Source of the DNA: Vespa crabro
Lineage: Eukaryota; Arthropoda; Insecta; Hymenoptera; Vespidae
Length of the DNA: 64,000 bases
Reading direction: 5' to 3'
Assembly: GCF_910589235.1 (NCBI RefSeq)
Contig: NC_060963.1
Coordinates: 5,426,501 to 5,490,500, forward strand
The notes below the pieces were generated by a model that saw nothing but the letters and a program-made list of their open reading frames with translations, made no database searches and had not been told where the DNA came from. A program made the translations under genes and the position numbers. The stretch's first letter is position 1, and every line of letters begins with the position of its first letter. Of the stretch, positions 26,893 through 39,549 are shown piece by piece.

Positions 26893-27855
26893 TATGCCTG
26901 TAATATAGAATAAAAATATTTTATCATTTGTAACACATAAAAATAATTTTAAAGTAAGAAATTCTTAAAATTATTTACTATTTTACTAATATGTTTATAT
27001 GTTAAGATTAAAGTCCAGGTACCAAAAGAAACAAAATATATATATGTGATTATATAGTTTAATTAATTTAATTTAACCAGCAAGAAAGTATAAAAAGTAT
27101 GTATATATATATATAAATGACTACAAGTATATATAACTTTGAGATATAGTATTATCTTATCTTTATCTAAAAATTATCAGTCAAGTTAATCACTGAAAGA
27201 ATTCAATAAAATCTTATCATTTCTGTACTTTATTCTCTATTTATTAACAAGTAGTATAAGTTATTATATCTAAATTTCACAATATGTCTAATATATTTAA
27301 ATATATAATTTAAAAATGTGTAAATTTATCAACAATAATATAATTAATTTCTATGATACAATAAAATAAGAAAAGGACATTAGGAAATAGTAAACATTCT
27401 GCAAGTCCATTTTATTATAACTGTAATCATTTTAACCTATAACAAACATATATACCTGCTTTATGTAGAACTTCTAATTAAAAATATGTTCCGAAAAATT
27501 TGTTTAGCCCATTGCCTGTAATAAGGCAATAGGTAAATAACATATAAATAAAAATTTCACGAAGCAACGACCAACACAGTCATTTTTGCAACTTTGTACT
27601 TATTTTTCAGTGTTACCATCAGTTGCTACAAGTAATCACTAAATTATACTGAATTGATATAAGCATATTTCTATATAACGATAGTTGATTCCATTTGATT
27701 TTGTGATTGGCTGAGCAATTATACCATGAAAATACTTCCGGATACTTTTTTATTATTTGTCATATAAATAAGAGAACCTATATTTCTACTTTCGTCGTGT
27801 ACTACAATAACAAATATACCCTCTTGAGTCTTTCTGTTATCTAAGTTCTAATAGT

Positions 27856-27903
27856 TATAGTATAAAACTATAGTATAAAACTATTCATTCTATAGTATAA
27901 AAC
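27856..27903. repeat. 13-bp motif repeated three times, TATA-like
   Basis: The unit TATAGTATAAAAC occurs exactly at 27856-27868, 27869-27881 and 27891-27903, two in tandem and one after a 9-bp gap. It sits in the promoter interval between egghead and the OCRL homologue. Each copy contains TATAAAA. Confidence 0.9.
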
Positions 27904-28150
27904 TTTCATAGATTTAGATAATTCGTGTTTGACGCTAGTGAGATAACTAGTGATAGCTCTGTCAAAAAGTAGTTGTAATTTTACATTCATATTGAAATGT
28001 GTATTTGCTTTTCTTTTAAATATTTTATCTAAAAATCATGACTGTAATAAAGGAAATATGAAAGTTTTTAAATATATATTAAGTGGTAAGTAAAGTAATA
28101 CGAATTATATGATAAGTGATACATTTTTTGATTAAGCGTCTTCTTAATAA

Positions 28151-28190
28151 TCTCTCTCTCTCTCTCCCCCCTCGCTCCCCCTCTCCCTCT
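28151..28190. repeat. (CT)n / pyrimidine-rich tract
   Basis: Run of CT repeats grading into C-rich sequence; on the minus strand a GA tract of the kind bound by GAGA-type factors. Confidence 0.9.
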
Positions 28191-28678
28191 GCCACTCCCA
28201 CCATTGCCATCCCGCCATCTGTACTATATATTTATCTATATATATTGATATATATTTAATATTGTACATATATGTATACATACATCCACATACTTGTTTT
28301 GTTACAAGTAACTATTATATTTGCGCATGATTGTAATTGACAACGAATTTTTTTTAACACAAAGAAATATTTCTTTTTTCAATTTCTTATTCTTTCAATG
28401 TTTAAAAAATTTCTGTTATCTCATTAATTTTATTATCAAATTGCGATTAATTATATTTGTCCTTTAACCATTAGTATTCTGAGACATTTATACAATTAAT
28501 TTATAGAGAGCAATTATATATATTTAATATAAAATATTAATACAACATATTTTTAGGAGGTAGAAATACAAAAAGTAAAATAAAAAATAAATAGATACTC
28601 ATGGTTCATTGTATCTGTATTTAACAAATTATATACCAAGTGCCATATAATCTGCAATTTATAGTTATAAAAAATACC

Positions 28679-31600
28679 ATGGCTTCATCAGAGCAATTGA
28701 CTATTATTCAATCCAAATTCATTTCTGGTGAAATAGTAGTGATTGTATCCTTTGTTTCAATTAATGCAAATTTTATTTTAGTAATTGATATTAAAAGTGA
28801 TAAATATATTTCATACATACGTGTAAACAACCTTAATTAGTTTCAAAGGCGATGGAAGCATCTTTAATGCAAGGATGGGTAAAAGCGACACGTGTAATAG
28901 CTTTAGTTAATAAAGGAGCAACATATGCTCTAGTAGTATTTCTTATATCTAGAACACCTCCGCAAGTATATAGTGATTTAACTATAGAAAGAGTACTACC
29001 TATTGATCAAGATTTTAAGTGTGATATAGGTAATTATAAATACAATAAAACTCTCTCCACCGTCCTTATACAATACAAGAAATATGTTCCATGTTATAGA
29101 AAACTTTTTAAATTATATTTGACACTCATATAATGATACTCTACATTCATAATCAATATATTCCATATGGTTTGTACAATAGGGAACATATCTGCTAAAT
29201 TGTACAGGGATTCATTATATTTTATATTTATTTCTGTTATTTATTAAGAGAAACAGACAATAAATATATATCATATTATTTAGATACTGGTGGAAAGCAA
29301 CAAGAAGGTTTATATGTATATTTGAACATAGCATTCAGAAAGCTTCGTTTGATATTCGAAATGAAACGTGGTACATCAACAAGTTCTTTAGTTTCTGAAA
29401 TATTTCGTGCTATAGAAGGTAATATATTATTTATTTTCTGGAAAGATAATATCGTCTGATACTTAAAATCTATTCCATATCTTTTTTAGTTTACCAAAAA
29501 TCAAAAATTTCACCAGCAGAATACTTATGGATAAAAAAATTAACAGGATATATGAGTAATTTAGATAGTACTAGTAATGAAACTCAAAATGTGATTGATC
29601 CTGTAAGAATTTCAAAGTAATTCACATTATTATTAATTAACTTATCATCTGTTTGAAAGTTGATTGAATTTAATTATTTTACAGCTTGTAGAATTAGAAA
29701 GTCCTGATTTAGTTGTATCCAGACAAACCATAGCATCTGGAAAGTCACCAGTTGCTGCACGGGAATCTGTAGTGCGTTATCAGATGGCATGTAAAGAAGA
29801 TGATTATACATACAGCAAGACTTTTCGGTTTGTTACTTTATCTTCTATAAATATATTTTTTATATATATCATTATAAATTTTGTATTTCTAATGTGAATA
29901 ATATTTTTGTTACAGTATATTTATAGGAACATGGAATGTGAATGGACAACCACCTAATGGAATCAAATTAGAAGAGTGGTTAAGTAGTGACCAAGTACCT
30001 CCTGATGTATATGCTATTGGATTTCAAGAATTAGATTTAAGTAAAGAAGCATTTTTATTTAATGATACACCACGAGAAGAAGAATGGAGGTAAAAATCTG
30101 TTGTCAGAATGTAAAAAATATTTGCTATAATCAATTTCACTTGCAATTAATTATTTTTATTACAGAATAGTTGTAACAAAATCTCTTCATCCTAAAGGTA
30201 CTTATTGTCCAGTAGCTGTTGTAAGACTAGTAGGCATGATGTTGCTTGTATTTGCTCAAAAAGTACATATGCCATATATACAAAACGTTTGTACTGACAC
30301 AGTGGGTACAGGAATTATGGGTAAACTGGTACATCTTTTTTGCTTTATTTTAATATTTATAATCATCTATTTAAATAGTTTACCTTAAATTATTATTAAA
30401 GGGAAACAAAGGTGGTGTAGCAGTAAGCTGTTCAATTCATAATACATCTATTTGCTTTGTTAATGCACATTTAGCAGCTCATTGCGAAGAATATGAACGA
30501 CGAAATCAAGATTATGCAGATATATGTGCAAGGCTCTCTTTTTCAAAATATGTGCCACCTAAAAGCTTTAAGGAACACGAGTAAGCAAATATATGCATAT
30601 AATGTAATAATTTAATATAATTTATTTTAAGATACTATTTCACATTTATTTCTTATTTTGATTGTTTATAGTCAAATTTATTGGTTGGGAGATCTTAATT
30701 ATCGGATAACAGAAATGGATGCGACAATAGCCAAGCACTATATTCTTATAGGATATTATGCTCCTATTTTAGCATTAGATCAATTAGGCCAACAAAGACG
30801 ACTAGGTCGTGTATTTCAAGAATTTCAAGAAGCTGAGATAAAATTTAAACCGACATATAAGTATGATCCGGGTACTGACAATTGGGATTCCAGGTTTTAT
30901 TAAATTTTAAAAATCTTTCCTGTTTAAAATAATTACCAAATTCGCTTATATATATCTTTAAAATAAATGTATTTTACTTTTCATATCTAATTAAAAAATA
31001 GTGAAAAAGGTAGAGCACCAGCTTGGTGTGATCGAATTTTATGGAAGGGTGAAGCTATTACGTCACTAGAATATAGAAGTCATCCTGAATTAAAAATATC
31101 TGATCATAAACCAGTCAGCGCTGTTTTTGATTCTCAAGTAAGATATCTGAAAATAGAGATATATTGAAATATTATATTGGACGTAGCTTTAAGTACTGTT
31201 ATCTTTGATTATTATAGATAAGAATTATTGATGTGGTAAAATATCGTAAGACCCATGAAGAAGTTATGAAGAAGTTAGATAAACTAGAAAATGAATTTTT
31301 ACCTCAAGTAATGGTTGATACAACTGAAGTGATTTTCGATACTTTAAAGTTTCTTGAGCCTAGTAGTAAGGATCTCATTATAGCTAATACAGGACAAGTG
31401 CCAGTTCAATTTGAATTCATAAAAAAATTAGATGATACCAGTTATTGTAAAGACTGGTTGCATATAGAACCCTATACAGGTTTTATAAAACCAGGTAAAC
31501 ATTTTTTATAATATAAAACTAATATTTTTATCATAAAACATTATATTGTTTTATAGGTGAAAAATGTGATATTAAACTAGAAATATATGTTGATAAGAAG

Positions 31601-32399
31601 TCAGCATGTAAATTAAATTCTGGAGAGGACAAATTATATGATATATTAGTTTTACATCTTGAAGGAGGCAAGGATATTTTTATAACAGTTACAGGTAAAT
31701 GTAAATGTAATAGCTATTAATAGTATAAATTAAAGATCATCAATATTTATAACAAGTTTTTAACAAATATTTTTTTTTTATAATAATAAATTATTATAAG
31801 GTACTTATGAGAGAAGTTGTTTTGGATCATCAATGGAAGCATTAGTTCACATTCCAATACCAATAGGAGAAGTTACAGCCGGTCGATTGGTAGAATTAGT
31901 AAGTATATTTTAAATTAAGTTAATAAATATATATAAAAAAATTTTTAAGTATCAATTACTTTGAAATGATATATATTTATTACAGGAAAATAATAAAAAT
32001 TTATCACTAGAACCGTATGCAATACCTAAAGAAATATTTCAATTAGTTGATATACTATATCGTCATGGTATAAAAACTCCTGGCCTTTTTGAAACACCTG
32101 GTCTTCATAGTGAAATTATTGCCATAAGAGATTGGTTGGATAATGGAAGTCAAGAATCTATGCGTATCCTTTAAAATACGTATATTTTTTTATTTTTTTA
32201 TACAAAAGATATAATACTAAATATTTCTTAACATGTTCGATCAAATGAAGCTGGTAGCGTACATTCTGTAGCAGAGGCATTACTTTTGCTACTGGAATCG
32301 ACAGCAGAGCCTTTGATACCATATAATCTGCATAGTGTTTGTTTAACAGCAGCAACGAGCTATTTACAATGCAAACAAGTAATTTGGAAAACATGTGTA

Positions 32400-32433
<34 letters not shown>

Positions 32434-32878
32434 AATTTATAATATATTAATATATACTAGAAATATATATATAATATGTATTTTTTGTAATTGAATTTCA
32501 TTTTTCATTGTAGATTGTTATGCAACTTTCTGAAACCAGGAGAAGTGTGTTTTTGTATATTATTTTTTTCTTACAAGAACTTCTAAACCATACTCAAGAC
32601 AATGAATTGGATGCCAAAACTCTTGGTTAGTTAAAATATGTCTTTCATTTCTCATAAATTTAAATAATGTAAAAACACATAATGATAAACAAAAAATTAT
32701 GAATCTTTCTTTCATAGCAACTTTGTTTGGATCAATCTTTTTACGAGATCCACCAAGAAGCAGAGAAGACCGGCTACAAAGAAGTCGTGCAACACAAGCT
32801 ACATTCGATAGGAAAAAAGCTGCATTTGTCTATCATTTTCTAGTGAATGATCAAAGTGACATCGTTCTTGGCCGATAG
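28679..32878 (+). CDS. Ocrl: OCRL/INPP5B-type inositol polyphosphate 5-phosphatase
   Basis: Phosphatase acting on PI(4,5)P2 in endosomal and Golgi traffic. Seventeen exons: 28679-28744, 28849-29029, 29284-29418, 29490-29602, 29685-29827, 29916-30089, 30166-30328, 30402-30580, 30672-30893, 31002-31137, 31218-31494, 31557-31694, 31801-31898, 31986-32163, 32251-32378, 32514-32625 and 32718-32878; 2604 nt, 867 aa (human OCRL 901). PH-like N-terminus (about 1-130), catalytic domain (about 212-505) with [51 protein letters not shown] and [10 protein letters not shown], then ASH domain ([27 protein letters not shown]) and a RhoGAP-like domain with HSVAEALL. Introns 1 and 14 have U12-type signals; both splices restore sensible protein (VVI|AME and [13 protein letters not shown]). 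The N-terminus is the least certain part. Confidence 0.94.
32399..32433. repeat. (TA)n tract in OCRL intron 15
   Basis: Interrupted TA run between exons 15 and 16 of the phosphatase gene. Confidence 0.9.
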
Positions 32879-33958
32879 TAAAAAATTATTTACATAGAGT
32901 ACATTAATATGCTTTATATGGATCACTACAATGTTTTTGCCTATTAATATTTTATATATTTATAACATAAATTATGTATAGAATTAAGGATGGATAGATG
33001 ATCTAGAAATGACCAGAAAGTATTATTTTTTACTTTACAATTTTAAATGTTTTGACAATATTATGAGTATTCAATAGGTTTTTCTTCACGAAGTTCTTGT
33101 GAGATTTAGATTATTCTACTACAATAGCTTAATCCACTTTCCACGTGCTTATTTGTTTAGTAAACACGTTAAACAATATTAGTTTTAGTACATACCTATA
33201 CATAAATATTGTATGCCTAGTATGTACTCAATTATCTAGTCACTATAATTTATAATAAACTTTATATTAAAATATATTTCAGATTTTTGACATATACTAA
33301 ATTTCTTCATATATTATACAATTACATACAATGGATCGTTTAATCTCTTTAAAAGAAAGGTATATTTCATTATACATATACAAGGTTATAAGAACAAGGT
33401 ACGTAAGCGAATCAAATACACATGAATTTTATTAAAAAATACATAAAAAACAAATTTGTATCATTAATTAGATTCAATATAAATGACAAACATACGTCTT
33501 TGTGTCACAATATGAAAAGGAAATATAAGGAATAAAAAATACGACAAAAAAACTCAACATGCACAAGATAATTTGAATAATTAATTTTTAAACAAAAGCC
33601 TATCTTAACTTTAATATTTTATGATATTTATATTTCTTTTTCCAAATAAATGTGGAACATATATTCCAAAGATTATAGAGATCGTAGAGAGCACAATTTC
33701 GCATACTATTCGAAACTGCAAATTGAAATGAGTTTTTTCAGTAAAGATTAATACAATATAGTAAATTGTTACCATAAAAAAAGATAATAAAACACTTCTT
33801 CGAAATAATTTTCGCTGTTTAAGAATATAAAAAGATAACACAAAATACGAAGTATTAGTTTAGCGTGATGAGATTGCTAATATTTTGCTGTTACTATGAA
33901 GTATTTACAAATGAATCATAACTTGCTGTGAGCTGTAATATATAAATGATTAAACATT
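32879..33958. other. Convergent spacer between OCRL and importin alpha
   Basis: About 1.1 kb of 3' UTR and spacer. The minus-strand frame at 33611-33841 is hydrophobic and isolated; I see no family match or splice context for it. Confidence 0.5.
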
Positions 33959-36454
33959 TTAAAAGTTAAAACCTTGCTGCGGTGTGGTATCAGCAGGTGT
34001 AAACTGTAACTGTCCATCTTGTGTTGCAGGTAATGTTGATGAAGCGACCTCGGCATCCTATTTTTATTAGTGTATGACATTCATTAATCTTATAATATGA
34101 AGTTAATTGTAAATATAGATTTTATGAAAATAATATAATAAATCTTCATATTAGTACTTACGCCATCTGAGAAAAATGTATCAATCATTGCTATGGCTTT
34201 TTGGTATACTTGTTCATTTTCATTTTGTTGTAAAAATTCAAGTTTGTCAAGTCCACCAACTTCTTCAATCATGATAGCAACACGTTCTACTTCACCCATT
34301 TTTACAGCTGCTTGCAAAATATTTGTTAAACCATCCAGAACAACAAGAACAGTCTTCCAATCTTTAGATACGAGCAAATTACAGAATGGTGTTAATACGC
34401 CCATCTGTACTAAATGAGCTAACTGTTGAACTGAACCTCCTGAAGTTAAATTAGTTATAGCCCATGCTGCCTCTTTTTGTGATTTATAGTCACCCTGTAA
34501 ATATATTAATTTTATTAAAATTAAAAGTAAAACAAGTAATAAGTAAAAAAATTTTCAAATGATTTAAAGATGTAACATTTGTTCATAAAGGCATCAACTT
34601 ACAGATTCAAGTACTTGGATTAAAGGTGGTAAAAGATTAGCATGTATAACATGCTGAATTTGTTCTACATTTCCAGCAGTAATATTACTAATAGTCCAAG
34701 CAGCTTCTTTAACAATATTTACGCGATTGTGTTGTAATAATGCACCAAGATGTTGAAGTCCACCTGCAGAAATAATTGCGTCCGTTTGTACATCATTTCC
34801 TGTAACTATATTTCCAACTGCTCGTAGTGCTGGTGTAAGAACTGTTACTTCATTGGATGAAAGTAACTCTACTAATTTTTGAATAACACCAGATTCAATT
34901 ACTACTTGTATTTTGTCATTTGGTCCATCAGTAAGGTACGATAGTGCCCAACAAGCATCAGCTGCAATATTTATATAATATTTAAACATTAACATATTCT
35001 ACATTTTTACTTGTTATATCATGTAAAATTATTTTTTTTTATACCTAAAATATCCTTATCAGTATTGCTAAGCAATCGATTAAGTACTGGTAGAGAAGTT
35101 CTTACAATTTCAAACGGTGGTGGTGGGTTTTTATTTCGGCACAAATTTGATAATGTCCAAACGATATTACGGGCAAATGTTACCTATATTTGTTAAACAT
35201 AGTTAAGTTTAATTAAAAAATATATAAATAATATATTGCAGTAGAATTTAAATTATCCATTATGAGATGAAACTAAGATTGTATGAAATAATCGAAGATA
35301 TGGATAAAAGAATAATTATTAAAAATATTATATGTATTTATCGCCAATTGAGCGTACACACGCAATATATGAATCATCAAAATATTATCCCAGAAGAGAC
35401 TGAAAAATATAAGGATTTGATAAGTGAAATTCCGTACAACCATGTACAATTATTTTAATTGTAACAATATATTTATAAATATATTCTTTCATTCATAGAT
35501 AGTTGAAAAAATTAACAAATATTTTAAGAATATTCATAAAAAATACGTCATACATACAGGAGTGTCAGGCTTAATTAAATCCAATAAAAGTGGCATTGCA
35601 TCATGGCCAAGAACAAGATCACGAGCTATTGCCCCATCTCCAGCAATATTTCCCAATGCCCATACAGCTTGCTCAGCAACATTCAATGAAGAAGATTTTA
35701 GTAAAGCTACTAATTTTGGAATAGCACCATGTTTCACAACAACATGTGTCTGTTCAGATGTGCCTGAGGCTACATTAGTTAAAGCCCATGCTGCTTCAAA
35801 CTGAAGTGCATTGCTATAAGTTAATAATTATTATATAAGCAACTTAAAAAAAAGTATACAATTTCTGAATAATTGCATTAGAACTTTATTATAAGTAACA
35901 TAATATAGGAAGTTATCATTATACTTGTGATGAGAGTCCAAGAATTCAATACAGCGTGGTACTATTCCCTGCTGTATCATATTGTCTATTGGTGGATTTT
36001 TTTCACGGCTCAACATCTTCCTACAAGCCTGTGTTGCTTGAAGTTGGATAGTTTCATCAGAAGAATGCATACCACCAACAATCTCTTCAATTGATGTAGA
36101 GATAGGAAGTATATCAGTGTTTTCAGTTTGTGATAATGGTTCTGCATCTTCGATTATATTTAAATTACGTCTTTTTAATAACTGATCTTCTTTCTGTGCT
36201 TTGCGTAACTCTACGGACATTTCACTTCTTCTTCTACGTGCCTCCTATAATTACAAATTGTAAAAGAATATAACACAAACTCATTGTGTCATAATATGCA
36301 TCCTTAAAACATATTATGAATAATGTTTTAAGCATTATGAAATTTATGTTAAAAAATATAAAATTAAAGAATAATACATTAAACTTACTTCATGTTTATT
36401 ATTAAATTTGAAATTAGCAATTCTAGTATTACGTTCAGCTTCTGGAGCAGGCAT
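33959..36454 (-). CDS. Importin subunit alpha, KPNA2/Pendulin type
   Basis: Adaptor that binds classical nuclear localisation signals and hands cargo to importin beta. Seven exons: 36454-36389, 36244-35925, 35813-35558, 35183-35045, 34961-34603, 34494-34162 and 34057-33959; 1572 nt, 523 aa (human KPNA2 529). N-terminal IBB domain ([39 protein letters not shown]), then Armadillo repeats with the NLS-pocket Trp/Asn arrays: [85 protein letters not shown]. The exportin-binding end reads [19 protein letters not shown] and the tail ends in QGFNF. MIEE(V/C)GGLDK and the [11 protein letters not shown] block point to the KPNA2 clade rather than KPNA1 or KPNA3/4. Confidence 0.95.
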
Positions 36455-36984
36455 ATTTTATACAATGCTGACCTCCAATAGATAATAGTCCAATTAAAAT
36501 TAGAAAGATGCTTTTAAAAGGTCTGAAAATTATTCTAAAATGTCAAATAAAAATTAGAATTGTGACAATAATATATGCACAAAAGTATTTTCTTTGTAAT
36601 ATCGAATATGTCTCTATTCTTTCCTTAACTACGTATATCCTTCACTTTTCAATATTATTGAAAAGATGTATAACAAAGAACATTATTATTGATCACAATT
36701 CAAAATTTGATTTGATAAATAAATTAAATAATATTACAAGAAACATTATATTGATATTAGCTAAAAATGAAGAATGGATTACAAATATTATATATCTTCG
36801 AATAACTACGCATCATATTGTTGCGTTCATTTCAAAGAAATGCTGAAAGCGTTATGGCATAACGGTTACTGGATACTATTTTTTCTCTTAACCGTTTCTT
36901 CTACATGTACCATATATTAATACCATATCCTATTCGAAAATATAGAAATAATTAAATTTTTAACAGCCATATCATAATTATACT

Positions 36985-37130
36985 TACTCTAACTTAATTT
37001 AGAAATCAGATGAAATTCGTATAAATGAATTTGAAAGAACCAAAGCACTCATCGACTAATCACGACCCGCGCGACGATGTTACAATGGCTGAAGGACTGG
37101 TTGCGCTTCTCTTGGCGACCTGTTGCTGTT
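36985..37130 (-). promoter_or_regulatory. Probable leader exon and promoter of importin alpha
   Basis: Relatively GC-rich island. On the minus strand it ends in a GTAAGT donor near 36988, and an acceptor (GGTCAG) lies about 13 bases upstream of the importin ATG, so a spliced 5' UTR is likely. Four CCAAT boxes sit just beyond it (see findings). Inferred from signals only. Confidence 0.4.
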
Positions 37131-39549
37131 ACCAAACATAGAAAAAAAATTGATATTACCCTTAACCAATTATGGCTTTTACTCTTCGGAGTTATAACAA
37201 AGTACAAGATCGCAATTGGCTGAGAGAATATGTGCGATGTGTGATTGGTTTAAAAAAAGTTCAATTTTTTTTCACTGACCAATGGCAATACATAGGCTAT
37301 AGACAAGAATTATATAGCTTGTGCTTAAAGAAAGAACTTGTATTAGCACGTAAAACGAACTATGCATTGCTCATCGCTCACTTCGTCTCTTTTTTCACTT
37401 TCTTCTTTTTTCATCTATTACATTAGAATCCACCCTTTCTATTGCGATCGTAGCACCAAAGGTAACTAGAAGGATAGCGTGACAGATGCATCACAAATAA
37501 AAGATATGAAGTTCTTAGTTTCTAAAATAGCAAAAAGACAAAGAATCTTTTATATGTATTTTAATTTTTTAAATAAATATTATTGAGAATATATATTTTG
37601 GTATCCTTTGTATGAACGAGAGTGCGCGCGTTTATATGTGTATAACTACATTATATGGTTATTTAAAATAAAATTTTTCTTTCAAATTATTCTACCGTAA
37701 CGGCCTACATATGTATATATAAACCAGTAGTAAATAATATAGCGTAATCAATTTTACTTACGTTGAGATTTCACTGATTTCACAATAAACATCCGTACTT
37801 TCTGTACTCCTTAATTAATTTAATAATTATATAATTATTCTATGTCACTATACCGAATCTTTTACATATATGCATGGACCACGTTGCGACAGCAACAATG
37901 CATTATGTGAATCGATTGACGAAAAATACAGACTGGAAAAGCATTTATTTTCGTTGTCATGTATTGCTACGTGTTTCTTTCTTTTTTTTTTTTTCTGTTT
38001 CTTTATGACCTTTCTTCCTGACAATAGAAACACAGAAAGAAACATTCGACGACAAACGGCAACTTTTTCAAGATACATGGAATATCAACAAAAAGTTCCC
38101 CATTGTTGCTTCATTAATATCGTAACTTAATAACGATGACGCATAATAAAAAAGCAATATATTTATTATCATACGTAGCTTATTTTCACGTTTTCAGAGA
38201 TTTTCCAATTACTTTTTACTTTTAAATATATACGAATATTTTTAATAGCAATATCATTGATAAAAAGGGAACCTTCTTCTAATAGAATGAAATTGATTGG
38301 TGAGGTTTCGTTTTATTTTATTGTTAAAGAAATTTTAATTGTAGATATACACACACAAACACATGTATGTACGTAATATGTAAAAATTACATATTATAAA
38401 ATTTAAAAAAGATTTTAAAACCAAAAGATAAAATTTAATGATAAAATTCGAAACATTAGGTAAAGAAAAAAATAAAGAAACATATAGCTATCGTCAAAAA
38501 GAAATGAACATTATAACGACGTTCAAACAAGACAATTACAAAATTGTCAATAATATTTGCTTATCGCTAAATAACAAAAATCGTGTTATTCAAGGAAGGA
38601 TACCAACAAGGACATGTTAAATAATAGTAAAAAATGATAGTTAACAATGTACTGCATTATAATGTAAAAAATTCATGCGAAACCTATTCAAAATTTCAAT
38701 TTTCAGTATATAAATTTCAGAGTACTATATTCGTTCATATGCAGATTGAAACATACACTGATATTTTATATTTCTAATCGGCAGAGGAGGATATTTCAAA
38801 AAATATATTATATTTTTTGTTTATACGAAGTATTGTTTCTTATGAAGCATAATATTTTGTTAAAACATTTATAATAAAAAATAATAATAATTACATAATC
38901 TTTTTATGAATCTTGACGCAAAAACGGAATTGTTTGCGAGATTCTATAAATATAATATAAATTTTCAATGATAACTGAAGTTTAAGAGAAGTAAAAAAAA
39001 ATCCTATTATTAAATAGCCGTATCTTGGGAACTATAGCGAGTTTTGAACTGAAATATTCAAAGTGTTAGCACTTTTTTATTGCAATATATTAAAAGAGGA
39101 TAATAAAAAAAAAAAAAAAAAAAAAAAAAATAATCCAAAATGTGAAATTTTTTGTATGAGCGGCCCACTTTCCTCTTAATCCTATGGATCATCGCGTTGT
39201 TCTCTTTCTTGCTCTCAAATTCTTAGTAATCGCGGACGGTCGCACCCGACATACGTATGTATATTGAAAACTGGATGCTGGACAGATTCTGTATGTGGCT
39301 GTAGCTTTCTTCGAATACTTTCAACGCGTGGGGATAACTGGAACTTTTAAGTCAAGTCAAGTGCATCCCGGCAGAGCAAAGTAGTATACTGTGTCATTTC
39401 AAAGTGCGTTAGTTGTATCGAGATTCTGTGAAGAATTTGGAGACTTAATGAGAAAACGGTCGCAGAAGGTCGCATAACGCTAAAAAGTTTCTTTATTGTA
39501 GGATTACCGCAAAGTGATAGCTGACTTTTCATGTATTAAATTAGAAGAA
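37131..39549. other. Spacer between importin alpha and the secreted-protein gene
   Basis: About 2.4 kb, including a poly(A) run at 39105-39130. The last 350 bp are GC-richer and probably hold the promoter and leader of the next gene. Open frames at 37172-37426 and 38438-38620 lack splice context and family resemblance. Confidence 0.45.
39105..39130. repeat. Poly(A) tract
   Basis: Twenty-six A residues; no retroposon body was recognised in front of it. Confidence 0.9.

Larger units (their letters stand above)
26893..28678. other. Spacer between divergent egghead and OCRL homologue
   Basis: About 1.8 kb expected to hold both promoters and leader exons. It contains a 13-bp motif repeated three times (27856-27903) and a pyrimidine-rich run at 28151-28190. 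No open frame looks coding. Confidence 0.5.

Noticed and set aside
36508..36846. 112-aa plus-strand frame
   Set aside because: Ile/Leu/Lys-rich chance frame over the importin leader intron, no splice signals or family match.
37172..37426. 84-aa plus-strand frame beginning MAFTLRSYNK
   Set aside because: Overlaps the importin promoter with its CCAAT boxes, no splice or family support, and a hydrophobic Phe-rich end typical of chance frames.
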